Below, one piece after another: positions 1 to 8,556 of a DNA stretch of 64,000 nt. A program made the translations under genes and the position numbers. The notes beneath the pieces were generated by a model. It saw nothing but the letters and a program-made list of their open reading frames with translations, was not told the origin of the DNA and did not search any database. Origin of the DNA: CADEFX01 sp963806735 (GTDB lineage Bacteria; Pseudomonadota; Alphaproteobacteria; Rhizobiales; Hyphomicrobiaceae); NCBI GenBank assembly GCA_963806735.1, contig CAWEBE010000003.1, positions 248,001-312,000 of the forward strand. The letters are read 5' to 3'. Each line of letters opens with the position of its first letter. The stretch's first letter is position 1.

Positions 1-3
1 GCG

Positions 4-498
4 ATGCCCGATATCGCATTGCCCGCGACCACCGGCGAACAGGTGACCCTCTCGGCGCGATCGGGGTGGACAGCCCTCTTCGTCTACACTTGGACCGGAC
101 GGCCCGGAGTGGCGAACCCGCCGGACTGGGACACAATCCCCGGAGCGCACGGCTCGACGCCGCAAGCCGAGGGGTTTCGCAATTTGCATCCGGCGTTTCG
201 CGAGCACGGGGTGGAAGTTTTTGCCTTGTCCGTCCAGCCGACGGATTGGCAGCGTGAGCTCGCCGAAAGACTGGCGCTTCCGTTTGCGGTGGTCAGCGAT
301 GCCCAGCTCACCCTGCAGTGCGCTCTGCGACTGCCCACATTCGAGACCGCCGGCGTGACATATCTGAAGCGATTGACCTTGGTGTTGAGAGACGGCCGCA
401 TTGAGCATGTGTTCTACCCCGTGCATCCGCCCGAGGTGCACGCGCGTGAGGTCTTGCTTTGGATCGAGGAACGGGTCACGCGCCGTCCGCGCAGCTAA
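4..498 (+). CDS. peroxiredoxin-like (AhpC/TSA) protein lacking the catalytic cysteines
   Basis: A thioredoxin-fold redoxin of about 164 residues. The N-terminal strand, the TGRPG-type loop (about residues 31-35), WDTIPGAHGSTPQ (about 42-54) and the C-terminal block LPTFETAGVTYLKRLTLVL followed by RIEHVFYP match the small alphaproteobacterial AhpC/TSA group. In that group, as I recall it, the loop reads GCTPQ with a second cysteine a few residues on. Here it reads GSTPQAEGF, so both the peroxidatic and resolving positions are lost. The only cysteine is in LQCAL near residue 105. Peroxidase activity is therefore doubtful (inference). The ATG is at the window edge, so the true start may lie upstream. 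The gene ends tail-to-tail with the uracil-DNA glycosylase gene, overlapping by 4 nt. Confidence 0.75.
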   Translation: MPDIALPATTGEQVTLSARSGWTALFVYTWTGRPGVANPPDWDTIPGAHGSTPQAEGFRNLHPAFREHGVEVFALSVQPTDWQRELAERLALPFAVVSDAQLTLQCALRLPTFETAGVTYLKRLTLVLRDGRIEHVFYPVHPPEVHAREVLLWIEERVTRRPRS

Positions 499-1157
499 CC
501 GCTTCTGTGCGCATCCAAGCTCGACCTGATATCGGCGAGCACGGCGCGAAACATGGCCGGAGTCAGCCGGCCGGTCTGCGTGTTGTAGCGTGAGCAGTGA
601 TAGCTCGCGAACAGTATGAGACCGGGCTTGAGTGGGTAGCGGCCGGCGTGAGCGAAGGGGAAGCTCGACCGCTTGCAACCGAGCGCGACCAGCGTGCTCT
701 CATGGGCGATACGTCCCAGCACAAGGATGGCTGCCAGACTCTGCATGTTGGCGATAGTGGCGGCGAGAAAGCCACGACAGTTGCCGATCTCGGCGGGCGT
801 GGGCTTGTTCTCCGGCGGCACGCAACGTACCGCATTGGTGATGCGGCAGTCGACGAGCGCAAGACCGTCGGCAGGATCGGCACGGTAGCTCCCCCGCGCA
901 AAGCCGTGCTCGATCAGCGTTCCGTAGAGCAGCTCGCCTGCGAAGTCGCCGGTGAACGGCCGGCCGGTGCGGTTGGCGCCTTTCAGGCCTGGCGCCAATC
1001 CGACGATCAGCAGCCGCGCACTCGGCGCACCGAAGGAGGCCACAGGCGCATTGTGCCAGCCCGGCTCCGCGCCTCGATTTTTCTCCCGGAAGGCCACCAG
1101 CCGCGCGCACGCCGGGCAATCGCGGGGCGGCTCCGTGCTGTCGGCTGATGCAGGCAT
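495..1157 (-). CDS. uracil-DNA glycosylase, family 5 (UdgB type)
   Basis: Excises uracil and other deaminated bases from DNA as the first step of base excision repair. The active-site block GLAPGLKGANRTGRPFTGD and the late block SYHCSRYNTQTGRLT are the two signature motifs of family 5 UDGs. An N-terminal CPAC pair belongs to the iron-sulfur cluster ligands usual in families 4 and 5. I chose the ATG giving MPASADSTEPPRDCPAC because the longer frame (to 1250) runs into the upstream NYN gene and adds low-complexity sequence. It lies 26 nt after the NYN gene on the same strand and could be co-transcribed. Confidence 0.85.
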   Translation of the reverse strand: MPASADSTEPPRDCPACARLVAFREKNRGAEPGWHNAPVASFGAPSARLLIVGLAPGLKGANRTGRPFTGDFAGELLYGTLIEHGFARGSYRADPADGLALVDCRITNAVRCVPPENKPTPAEIGNCRGFLAATIANMQSLAAILVLGRIAHESTLVALGCKRSSFPFAHAGRYPLKPGLILFASYHCSRYNTQTGRLTPAMFRAVLADIRSSLDAHRSG

Positions 1158-1182
1158 TGCGCCCGGCCGGGCTCTCCGCCCG

Positions 1183-1812
1183 TCAGAGATCGAGCGGGTC
1201 GTCGCCGCCCTGATACTCGCGCTCCCGCTCCTTGCGGAACTGCTGCGCACGGGCTTCGCGTGCCTCGCGCGGCACGCGTGCCGACGGGTCGCGACAGATA
1301 TCTTTTTCCAGGTCGGCTATGTCGATGAACTGGTCAGCCTGACGCCGCAACTCGTCGGCGACCATCGGTGGCTGCGTCTGCAAGGTTGATATGACGCTGA
1401 CACGCAAACCTTTCTGCTGCAGCGCCGCGACGAGACTGCGGAAGTCGCCGTCGCCGGAAAACAAAACTACGTGGTCCAGATGCTCGGCAAGCTCCATGGC
1501 ATCGACGGTCAGCTCGATGTCCATATTGCCTTTGATCTTCCGCCGGCCGGACGCGTCGGTGTACTCCTTGGTCGGTTTGGTGACCATGGTGTAGCCATTG
1601 TAATCGAGCCAATCGATCAATGGCCGGATCGACGAATACTCCTGGTCCTCGGCAAGCGCGGTGTAATACAGCGCGCGCACGAGTTGCCCCTTGTTGCGAA
1701 ACAACCCGAGAAGCCGCTTATAGTCGATATCGAACCCGAGCGATTTAGCAGTGGCATAAAGATTGGCGCCATCAATAAATAACGCCAATCGCTCCGTAGG
1801 ATAAAAAAACAT
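1183..1812 (-). CDS. NYN domain protein (LabA/DUF88 family)
   Basis: A PIN-like NYN-fold protein, a family of predicted metal-dependent ribonucleases. It starts with FYPTERLALFIDGANLYATAKSLGFDIDY, the canonical strand with the first acidic residue (FIDGAN). It continues with KGNMDIELTVDAM and VVLFSGDGDF, which supply the other conserved aspartates. The C-terminus (after about residue 170) is charged and rich in Arg/Glu. I took ATG 1812, which gives the family-typical start MFFYP. A GTG at 1824 four codons upstream sits closer to an AGGAG and is possible. It diverges from folK. The target RNA is unknown. Confidence 0.8.
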   Translation of the reverse strand: MFFYPTERLALFIDGANLYATAKSLGFDIDYKRLLGLFRNKGQLVRALYYTALAEDQEYSSIRPLIDWLDYNGYTMVTKPTKEYTDASGRRKIKGNMDIELTVDAMELAEHLDHVVLFSGDGDFRSLVAALQQKGLRVSVISTLQTQPPMVADELRRQADQFIDIADLEKDICRDPSARVPREAREARAQQFRKEREREYQGGDDPLDL

Positions 1813-2024
1813 CCGGCCGGTCACCTGCTCCTGTCAGAACTTTATTCCGTCGGCTGATCAAGCAATGAACGATCAATTCGCGAATCCACAGCCGCAAATG
1901 TGCTGGCCGACGATATGGGCGAATATAGGGTAGCCACGGAAAATTGAAAGCTTCTCCAGTGCACAGGATGACTTCGCAGGCGGAAAAAGAGTCCACTGTT
2001 GTTGGAAATGCTGTTCGGGTCTCT

Positions 2025-2576
2025 ATGCAAGTAATCTGGATTAGTCTTGGAGCAAATATTCACGGGAGGTGGGGTGAACCAGAAGCCAGCTTGCTTGCAG
2101 CGATTCGCAAACTCGAGGATTTTGGGTTGCGTGTAGTTGCATCTTCGCCGCTGTACTCGACGCCTGCGCTCGGTAATGTGCGTCAGCCGCGATATCTCAA
2201 CATGGTTATCGGCGTAATCGGAAGTTTAGGTTCGCTGAAACTTCTGCATGTAATAAAACGTCTAGAGGTTGCAGCAGGACGCCGTAAGCGCGGACAGTGG
2301 GGACCACGGCCTCTCGATTTGGATATTCTGGACCACGGAGGTCGCATCATCGGCCGTCCTTCTCGTCGCCGCATCGAGGGGCAACTCATCCTGCCGCATC
2401 CCGAGATGCACATGCGGGGATTCGTGCTCGTGCCGTTGGCGACCATTTGTCGGGCGTGGCGTCATCCACGGCTCGACATGAGTGCCAGGCAGTTGCTGGC
2501 GCGACATCCGATTCTCGGCCGCGGTATTCGCCGCTTGCCGACCTTCGCGGGACAGCGAGTGGGGCGGCAAGCTTGA
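2025..2576 (+). CDS. folK: 2-amino-4-hydroxy-6-hydroxymethyldihydropteridine pyrophosphokinase (HPPK)
   Basis: Transfers pyrophosphate from ATP to 6-hydroxymethyl-7,8-dihydropterin in folate synthesis. Diagnostic blocks are the N-terminal ISLGANI, SSPLYSTPALGNVRQPRYLN, and the signature RKRGQWGPRPLDLDIL followed by LILPHPEMHMRGFVLVPL. The ATG at 2025 gives MQVIWISLGAN; the longer frame from 1944 has no family match. The position just before rpoZ and rsh is typical of Hyphomicrobiales. The 5' half (positions 1850-2280) looks more AT-rich than its neighbours. Confidence 0.92.
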   Translation: MQVIWISLGANIHGRWGEPEASLLAAIRKLEDFGLRVVASSPLYSTPALGNVRQPRYLNMVIGVIGSLGSLKLLHVIKRLEVAAGRRKRGQWGPRPLDLDILDHGGRIIGRPSRRRIEGQLILPHPEMHMRGFVLVPLATICRAWRHPRLDMSARQLLARHPILGRGIRRLPTFAGQRVGRQA

Positions 2577-2687
2577 TTCTGGCAGACTTTCATGCCATTT
2601 GTCGGGTCCGTAGCGGCTGGTGCCGGTCGGGGTCTGCGCTCAACCGCTCCGCGCTGCATTCCATGAACAATTGAGGAACACGCTGCG

Positions 2688-3116
2688 ATGGCCCGTGTCA
2701 CAGTGGAAGACTGTGTCGACAAGGTGGCGAATCGGTTCGAGCTGGTCCTGTTGGCGGCCCACCGTGCCCGCGCGATCACCAACGGCTCGCAAATCACGGT
2801 AGACCAGGAAAACGATAAGAACCCTGTCATCGCCCTGCGCGAGATCGCCGAAAAAACCGTCCCGCCGGACGACATGCGCGAAGCCTTGATCCACTCGATC
2901 CAAAAGAACGTCGAGGTCGACGAGCCGGAGGCTGGCGCTGCCCCGCTCCTGGCTCCGGAGCGACGGCCCATGACGTTGGGGCGCGACGACCAGAGCTCGG
3001 ATGCCGTCGTCGATCAGATCACCATGTCGGAAGAGCAGCTGCTGCGCGGCATGGAGAGTCTCACCCCGACCGAGCCGTCGTCCAACGGCGGCGGCAATGG
3101 TGGCCGCAACGGGTAG
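2688..3116 (+). CDS. rpoZ: DNA-directed RNA polymerase omega subunit
   Basis: Small subunit that helps beta-prime fold and assemble into RNA polymerase. It begins MARVTVEDCVDKVANRFELVLLAAHRARAI, followed by NDKNPVIALREIAEKT, the standard omega signature. The C-terminal half is an acidic, low-complexity tail that ends in Gly/Asn repeats, as is common in alphaproteobacterial omega proteins. It lies 118 nt upstream of rsh, matching the usual rpoZ-spoT pairing for ppGpp signalling (omega forms part of a ppGpp site in E. coli polymerase). Confidence 0.95.
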   Translation: MARVTVEDCVDKVANRFELVLLAAHRARAITNGSQITVDQENDKNPVIALREIAEKTVPPDDMREALIHSIQKNVEVDEPEAGAAPLLAPERRPMTLGRDDQSSDAVVDQITMSEEQLLRGMESLTPTEPSSNGGGNGGRNG

Positions 3117-3234
3117 CGGTTGTCGCTTCGGGCTGGTCTGCGGCAAGACAGGTTCGCACGCCGGCCGGTTGCGCGGGGGCGTCCCGCGAGCCGAGCGAGC
3201 CCTTGCCGGTGCGCGTTGTGGAGCGTGACACGCC

Positions 3235-5490
3235 ATGATGCGCCAATATGAGCTCGTCGAACGTGTTCTGAACTACGATCCCAAGGCGGACGAGGCTCTG
3301 CTGAACCGCGCCTACGTGTATGCCATGAAGGCGCACGGCAACCAGATGCGCGCCTCTGGCGACCCGTATTTTTCGCACCCGCTCGAAGTGGCTGCGATTC
3401 TCACCGATCTCAAGCTCGACGATGCCACGATCGCCACGGCGCTGCTGCACGACGTCATCGAGGATACCGAGGCGACACGAACCGAGATTGATCAACTGTT
3501 CGGGCCCGAGATCGGTGCTCTCGTCGACGGCCTGACCAAGATCAAGCGGCTGGATCTCGTTTCGAAGAAGGCCGAGCAGGCGGAGAATTTCAGGAAGCTC
3601 CTCGTCGCCATCTCCAGCGATATTCGCGTGCTGCTCGTCAAGCTCGCTGACCGTCTGCACAACATGCGTACGCTCGAGCACGTGAAGCCGGAGGCGCGGC
3701 GGCGCGCCAGCGAGGAGACGCTGGAAATCTACGCGCCGCTGGCGGGGCGTATGGGCATGCAGGCTCTGCGCGAGGAGCTGGAGTCGCTGGCTTTCAAGTG
3801 GCTGCATCCGGAGGCCTACAAGGCGGTCATGGATCGGCTTATCCAATTGCGAGACCGCAACCAGGGGCTAGTCGACGAAATCGGACGCGGATTGCGCGAG
3901 AAGCTAGGCGAAATGAATGTCAAAGCCGAGGTTTCCGGCCGCGAGAAGAAGGCGTACTCGATCTGGCGCAAGATGGAGAACCGCCAGATCTCTCTCGAGC
4001 AATTGTCCGATATCTATGGATTTCGCGTCATCGTGGACGGGATCGATGACTGCTATCGAGTGCTCGGCGTCGTCCATACGACGTGGCGTGCCGTTCCCGG
4101 TCGCTTCAAGGACTACGTCTCGACACCGAAACAGAATGGGTACCGTTCTCTGCACACTACTATTGTCGGCCCGCGACATCAGCGCGTCGAGCTGCAGATC
4201 CGCACGACGCGGATGCATCACATCGCTGAGTACGGCGTTGCGGCGCACGTTCTCTACAAGGACAAGGTGCCGGCCGCAGGCACTGGCAACGGCGCCAGCG
4301 CTCCCGCGCCCCTGGACCTCAGCAAGGACGGGCCCTACGTGTGGTTGCGCAGGCTTGTCGATACCCTGCTTGAAGGCGACAACCCGGAGGAATTCCTTGA
4401 GCATACCAAGCTCGAGCTGTTCCAGGATCAGGTGTTCTGCTTCACGCCCAAGGGCCGCCTCATCGCCCTGCCGCGCGGGGCGACGCCGATCGACTTTGCC
4501 TATGCGGTGCACACCGACGTCGGCAACCGTTGTGTGGGCGCCAATATCAACGGCCGGCAGATGCCGCTCACCACTCAGCTGCGCAACGGCGATGAGGTGC
4601 ACATCCTGACCTCGGCGAGCCAGACGCCGCCGGCCGCATGGGAGCGCATCGCCGTCACCGGCAAGGCACGCTCGGCTATTCGCAGGGCAGCCCGCGATGT
4701 CCTGCGGCGCCAGTATGCCGAGCTCGGTCGACGCCTGCTCGTGTCGGCATTTGCCAAGATCGGGCAGGACTACACGGACGATAAGCTCAGAAAGTCTCTC
4801 TTCAGATTGACTCAGAAGACGGTGGAGGACGCGCATGCCGCGGTCGGGCGCAGCGAGCTTGCCGTGGCGGATGTGGTGCGCGCCGTTGCTCCCGACGCGG
4901 TTTTGGCCCCGCCTGCCGCGGGTCCGCGGCAACGCAACCGCCATGAGCGGGCAGGCAGTGACGAGGGTTGGTTCAATCTCTCGAAAGTGATGGGCCTGAA
5001 GTTCCGCTGGCCGGGCAGTGGGATTGAGGATGGGCCAAAGACAAGCCAAGGGGTCCCCATCAGGGGCATGAAGAACGATGTACCCGTCAGGTTCGAGGAT
5101 GGCGGGGCAGTGCCCGGCGATCGGATTGTCGGCGTTCTGACGCCCGGCGAGGGAATCCGTATCTTCCAGATACATTCTCCGCGACTGAAGGATTTCGAGC
5201 ATGAGCGCTGGATTGACGTCACCTGGGACGTCGATCCCGATCATCCCGAGCGCTTCCCTGCGCAGATCAATGTCACAGTTCTGAACGAGCCGGGTACTTT
5301 GGCCCAGATTGCCCAGGTCATCGGCGAGGACGATGGCAACATCGACAACTTGCGCATGGTGCGTCGGGGCAGCGACTTTACGGATATGCAGATCGAGATC
5401 GAGGTTTGGGACCTCGAGCACCTCAACCGGATCATCCATGGGCTTCGGGCCAAACCGGCTGTGAGCAAGGTCGAGCGTATGTTCGACTAG
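3235..5490 (+). CDS. rsh: bifunctional (p)ppGpp synthetase/hydrolase, RelA/SpoT family (Rsh)
   Basis: Makes and degrades the stringent-response alarmone (p)ppGpp. Domains in order: HD hydrolase (about 25-180, with FSHPLEVA and ALLHDVIEDTE intact), synthetase (about 235-350, with RFKDYVSTPKQNGYRSLHT and VELQIRTTRMH intact), TGS (about 395-455, FTPKGRLIALPRGATPIDFAYAVH), helical/zinc-finger region, and a C-terminal ACT domain (about 675-751, INVTVLNEPGTLAQIAQVI). Both catalytic centres look complete, so it should be bifunctional, as expected for the single Rsh of Hyphomicrobiales. Its length of 751 residues is normal. The start MMRQYELVERV matches relatives. Confidence 0.95.
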   Translation: MMRQYELVERVLNYDPKADEALLNRAYVYAMKAHGNQMRASGDPYFSHPLEVAAILTDLKLDDATIATALLHDVIEDTEATRTEIDQLFGPEIGALVDGLTKIKRLDLVSKKAEQAENFRKLLVAISSDIRVLLVKLADRLHNMRTLEHVKPEARRRASEETLEIYAPLAGRMGMQALREELESLAFKWLHPEAYKAVMDRLIQLRDRNQGLVDEIGRGLREKLGEMNVKAEVSGREKKAYSIWRKMENRQISLEQLSDIYGFRVIVDGIDDCYRVLGVVHTTWRAVPGRFKDYVSTPKQNGYRSLHTTIVGPRHQRVELQIRTTRMHHIAEYGVAAHVLYKDKVPAAGTGNGASAPAPLDLSKDGPYVWLRRLVDTLLEGDNPEEFLEHTKLELFQDQVFCFTPKGRLIALPRGATPIDFAYAVHTDVGNRCVGANINGRQMPLTTQLRNGDEVHILTSASQTPPAAWERIAVTGKARSAIRRAARDVLRRQYAELGRRLLVSAFAKIGQDYTDDKLRKSLFRLTQKTVEDAHAAVGRSELAVADVVRAVAPDAVLAPPAAGPRQRNRHERAGSDEGWFNLSKVMGLKFRWPGSGIEDGPKTSQGVPIRGMKNDVPVRFEDGGAVPGDRIVGVLTPGEGIRIFQIHSPRLKDFEHERWIDVTWDVDPDHPERFPAQINVTVLNEPGTLAQIAQVIGEDDGNIDNLRMVRRGSDFTDMQIEIEVWDLEHLNRIIHGLRAKPAVSKVERMFD

Positions 5491-5649
5491 CGGCAGTGGT
5501 GCAGCCGCAGTTGTTAGCCAATCCAGTCCATGCGAGGTCTGACAGGTTGAGCGTTCTCGCCTATAATGCCCATCGCAAAGACGGTGTCGCCGCAGCCGTT
5601 GCGGCCGCAGAACAGATCAGGCTGATTAACGCGAGGCTCTCGGTGATTC

Positions 5650-6432
5650 ATGGCCCAGCGAAGTGAGGCACGCCACCAGCGGTTAGGCGTCAATATCGAT
5701 CATGTCGCTACCATCCGCAACGCGCGCGGCGGCCGCCATCCCGATCCGCTGCGTGCTGCGCATCTCGCAATCGAGGCCGGTGCCGACGGTATTACGGCGC
5801 ACCTGAGAGAGGACCGGCGTCACATTTCCGATGCCGACATCGCCCGGCTGAAGAGCGAGCTGACGCGACCGCTCAACCTGGAGATGGCAGCTACCGACGA
5901 GATGCTGGGCATTGCCCTTCGCCATGTGCCCAACGCGTGCTGTCTCGTGCCGGAGAAGCGTGAGGAGCGCACGACAGAGGGTGGGCTCGATGTCGTCGGC
6001 GGACACAACAATCTGAAACGGTACGTAGAAGCGCTGCGTGGCGCTGGTGTACGCGTTTCCCTGTTCATCGAGCCTGACCCGAAGGCGATCGAGGCGGCGG
6101 CCAGTCTTCGGGCAGATATCGTCGAACTGCACACGGGGCTCTACTGCGAGAAGGCACTCGAGAACGATGCTGCTGGCGTCGCGCGCCAGATCGAGCGACT
6201 GGCAACTGCGGCCAGGATCGCCGCAGGCGCAGGGCTGGAAGTTCACGCCGGTCACGGACTGACGTTCAACACAGTCGGCGCCGTGGCGCGAATTCCCGAA
6301 GTGGTGGAGCTCAATATCGGTCATTTCCTTATCGGCGAAGCTATCTTCGGCGGCTTGCATTCGGCGATCCGTCGCATGCGGGCACTCATGGACGAGGCGC
6401 GCACGTCCGCCCTCGGCCGTGCGACGGTTTAG
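5650..6432 (+). CDS. pdxJ: pyridoxine 5'-phosphate synthase
   Basis: Condenses 1-deoxy-D-xylulose 5-phosphate with 3-amino-2-oxopropyl phosphate to form pyridoxine 5'-phosphate in vitamin B6 synthesis. The barrel signatures are clear: LGVNIDHVATIRNARGG, DGITAHLREDRRHI, LNLEMAATDEM, CLVPEKREERTTEGGLDV, VSLFIEPD, VELHTGLYC and LEVHAGHGL. Length (260 residues) is a little longer than usual because of a short N-terminal extension before LGVNIDH. It is followed 15 nt later by acpS, the usual pdxJ-acpS-lepB order. Confidence 0.96.
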   Translation: MAQRSEARHQRLGVNIDHVATIRNARGGRHPDPLRAAHLAIEAGADGITAHLREDRRHISDADIARLKSELTRPLNLEMAATDEMLGIALRHVPNACCLVPEKREERTTEGGLDVVGGHNNLKRYVEALRGAGVRVSLFIEPDPKAIEAAASLRADIVELHTGLYCEKALENDAAGVARQIERLATAARIAAGAGLEVHAGHGLTFNTVGAVARIPEVVELNIGHFLIGEAIFGGLHSAIRRMRALMDEARTSALGRATV

Positions 6433-6447
6433 CGAAAGCGCCACCCC

Positions 6448-6861
6448 GTGATCCTCGGCCTCGGCAGCGACATCATCGACATTCGGCGCATCGAAGCCAC
6501 GATTGCGCGCTTCGGCGATCGATTTCTGAACAGAGTTTTCACTGACGCAGAGCGGCAAAAGTCGGATCGGCGCCGGGAAAGGGCGGCGTCCTACGCCAAA
6601 CGATTCGCGGCCAAGGAGGCTTGCTCGAAGGCGCTGGGCACAGGGTTTCGCGAGGGTGTGTTCTGGCGTGACATGGGGGTCGTGAATGCCGCGTCCGGCC
6701 GCCCCACGCTCGTGCTGACCGGCGGCGCGGCGGAGCAACTCAAGCGCATTACGCCGGCTGGTTATCAGCCGAGAATCGATCTCACTTTGACGGACGATTT
6801 CCCCCAGGCACAGGCGATCGTCATTATCACAGGGATCCCCGCCGACCGGGGAGCTTCCTAG
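6448..6861 (+). CDS. acpS: holo-[acyl-carrier-protein] synthase
   Basis: Transfers 4'-phosphopantetheine from CoA to apo-ACP, activating fatty acid synthesis. The N-terminal GLGSDIIDIRRIEATI carries the metal-binding aspartate, FTDAERQKS is the second signature, and YAKRFAAKEACSKALGTG holds the catalytic Glu/Lys block. It starts with GTG. The stop codon overlaps the beginning of a TAGAGCAGG-type dispersed sequence. It lies between pdxJ and lepB. Confidence 0.94.
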   Translation: MILGLGSDIIDIRRIEATIARFGDRFLNRVFTDAERQKSDRRRERAASYAKRFAAKEACSKALGTGFREGVFWRDMGVVNAASGRPTLVLTGGAAEQLKRITPAGYQPRIDLTLTDDFPQAQAIVIITGIPADRGAS

Positions 6862-7057
6862 AGCAGGGATCGCTCTGCATTAGAGTTAAGAGTGCGATTT
6901 ACGCCTCATATGGAAGCGGAAGCGCCTCCATATGAGGCCATCGAACTCCAGCTATCAGGCGCGTCAGTGCGGACAATTGCGCCTGCTCTGTGGACCGGCT
7001 ATAGGGGCGCGACCCGTGGCGGGGGAGGTTGCCGCGCGGCGGCGGAAGGATCGGAGG
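6862..7057 (+). repeat. intergenic palindrome between acpS and lepB
   Basis: The 196 nt between acpS and lepB contain a perfect 11-bp inverted repeat, CCTCATATGGA (6904-6914) and TCCATATGAGG (6927-6937), around a GC-rich 12-nt loop. Just before it is GTGCGATTTACGC. The same GTGCGATTTACGC word occurs in inverted orientation near 18422-18434, next to a GGAAG/CTTCC pair. This suggests copies of a dispersed palindromic element. It could also act as an internal terminator or mRNA-processing site. Confidence 0.5.
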
Positions 7058-7838
7058 ATGGCTCTGGACACCGGCACCAAGAAGGCCAGCGAGGGGGGCT
7101 GGCGCGACGTCGTCACGATCTTTGTTCACGCTTTGATCATCGCGTTCGTCGTGCGCGTATTTCTGTATCAGCCGTTCAATATCCCATCCGGCTCCATGCA
7201 GTCGACGTTGCTGATCGGTGATTACCTGTTCGTCTCGAAGCTGGCTTACGGTTACAGCCGCTACTCGTTTCCGTTTGGGATCAATCTGTTTCCGGGGCGC
7301 GTTTTCGCCAGTGAGCCGAAGCGCGGCGATGTGGTCGTCTTCAAGCTGCCGCGCGACAACTCGACCGACTATATCAAGCGTGTCATCGGGCTGCCGGGTG
7401 ACGAGATCAGCGTCCGCCGCGGCGTTCTGTTCATCAACGGTCGCGAGGTGCCGCGCCGGCGCGTGAGCGACTTCACGCAAATCGATCAGGATGGCCGCGA
7501 GCTGTCCACGCCGCGCTACGAGGAGACGTTGCCAAACGGCGTGAAATACTTCGTCCTCGATGCCAAGCCGAACGGGGAGTTCGACGATGTCGGTCCTTAC
7601 AAGGTGCCGGCGGGCCACTACTTCATGATGGGTGACAACCGCGACAACTCGACAGACAGCCGCGAGCAGTCGCCGCGCTACGGTGTCGGCTATGTGCCGT
7701 TCGAGAATTCTGGTTGGCCGCGCCGACATCATCTTTTTCTCCGCCGCCGTCGACGAGCCCGACGCGTTTCGCCTGACCAGGCCATGGACATGGCCGTTCG
7801 ACATTCGCTGGTGGCGTATTTTCAACATCGTTCGGTGA
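7058..7838 (+). CDS. lepB: signal peptidase I, interrupted by a single-base insertion
   Basis: Membrane serine protease that removes Sec/Tat signal peptides. An N-terminal membrane segment (about 20-38) is followed by PSGSMQSTLLIGDYLFV with the catalytic Ser, GDVVVFKLPRDNSTDYIKRVIGLPGD with the catalytic Lys, and YFMMGDNRDNSTDSR (box E). The frame breaks at about 7708: VPFEN continues one frame over as LVGRADIIFFSA and ends FNIVR at the stop at 7836-7838, the normal family C-terminus. One extra T in GAATTC explains it. An otherwise intact essential gene makes sequencing error likely. ATG 7058 follows a good GGAGG. rnc starts 10 nt downstream. Confidence 0.88.
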
Positions 7839-7848
7839 TGAGGCCGGT

Positions 7849-8556
7849 GTGGCTCGAGGGCGCAATCTCAAAGGCCTCGAAGCTGCTCTCGGCTACAAGT
7901 TCAACAGTCGCCCCATGCTCCAGCGGGCTCTGACGCACGCGAGCAAACGCACGGAAAAGGGCAAGGGGCAGGACAACGAGCGGTTGGAGTTTCTGGGCGA
8001 TCGGGTCCTGGCGCTTGCCATCGCCGAGCTCTTGACGGAGCTCGATGCGGAGGCCGACGAGGGCGACCTCGCTCGCCGTTTCAATCGTCTGGTGCGCAAG
8101 GAGGCCTGCGCGCATGTCGCGCGCGATCTCGGACTGGGATCGGCGTTGGTGCTGTCGGCCGCCGAGGCAGAGAGCGGCGGGCGCGACAAAGACACGATCC
8201 TGGCGGACGCATGCGAGGCCCTATTGGCCGCAATTTTTTTGGAAGCCGGATTCCCCGCAGCACGCGACGTCGTGCGCCGCTTGTGGGGACCCTTGATCGA
8301 CAAGCTGCCGGACGTGGCAACCGACGCCAAATCGGCGCTGCAGGAGTGGGCGCAAGGGCAGGGATTGGCGCTACCTGAATATGTGGAGGTTGCACGCCGC
8401 GGTCCCGACCATGCGCCGAGGTTCACTGCCGAGGTACGCATTGCCGGCCGCAAGCCGGCGCGCGGAGAGGGTGCCAACAAGCGAGCCGCGGAGCAGGCCG
8501 CTGCCGCGGAGCTACTTTCGCGTGAGGGTGTCTGGAGGCCTGAGACCCATGTCTGA
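7849..8556 (+). CDS. rnc: ribonuclease III
   Basis: Cleaves double-stranded RNA in rRNA processing and mRNA turnover. The N-terminal RNase III domain has the signature ERLEFLGDRVL (about 47-57) and the second acidic cluster DACEALLAAIFLE. A C-terminal dsRNA-binding domain follows (about 155-228), ending with GANKRAAEQAAAAELL. It starts with GTG and encodes 235 residues. The 3' end overlaps era by 8 nt, so the two are probably translationally coupled. Confidence 0.95.
   Translation: MARGRNLKGLEAALGYKFNSRPMLQRALTHASKRTEKGKGQDNERLEFLGDRVLALAIAELLTELDAEADEGDLARRFNRLVRKEACAHVARDLGLGSALVLSAAEAESGGRDKDTILADACEALLAAIFLEAGFPAARDVVRRLWGPLIDKLPDVATDAKSALQEWAQGQGLALPEYVEVARRGPDHAPRFTAEVRIAGRKPARGEGANKRAAEQAAAAELLSREGVWRPETHV

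Noticed and set aside
3904..5439. 511-residue frame antisense to rsh
   Set aside because: It is fully inside a conserved gene and has no recognisable domain.
5406..5666. 86-residue frame between rsh and pdxJ
   Set aside because: Most of it overlaps rsh in another frame; the short remainder has no family match or ribosome-binding site.
7700..7720. Programmed frameshifting in lepB
   Set aside because: No slippery heptamer or downstream structure was seen, and the same kind of +1 event recurs in unrelated genes.
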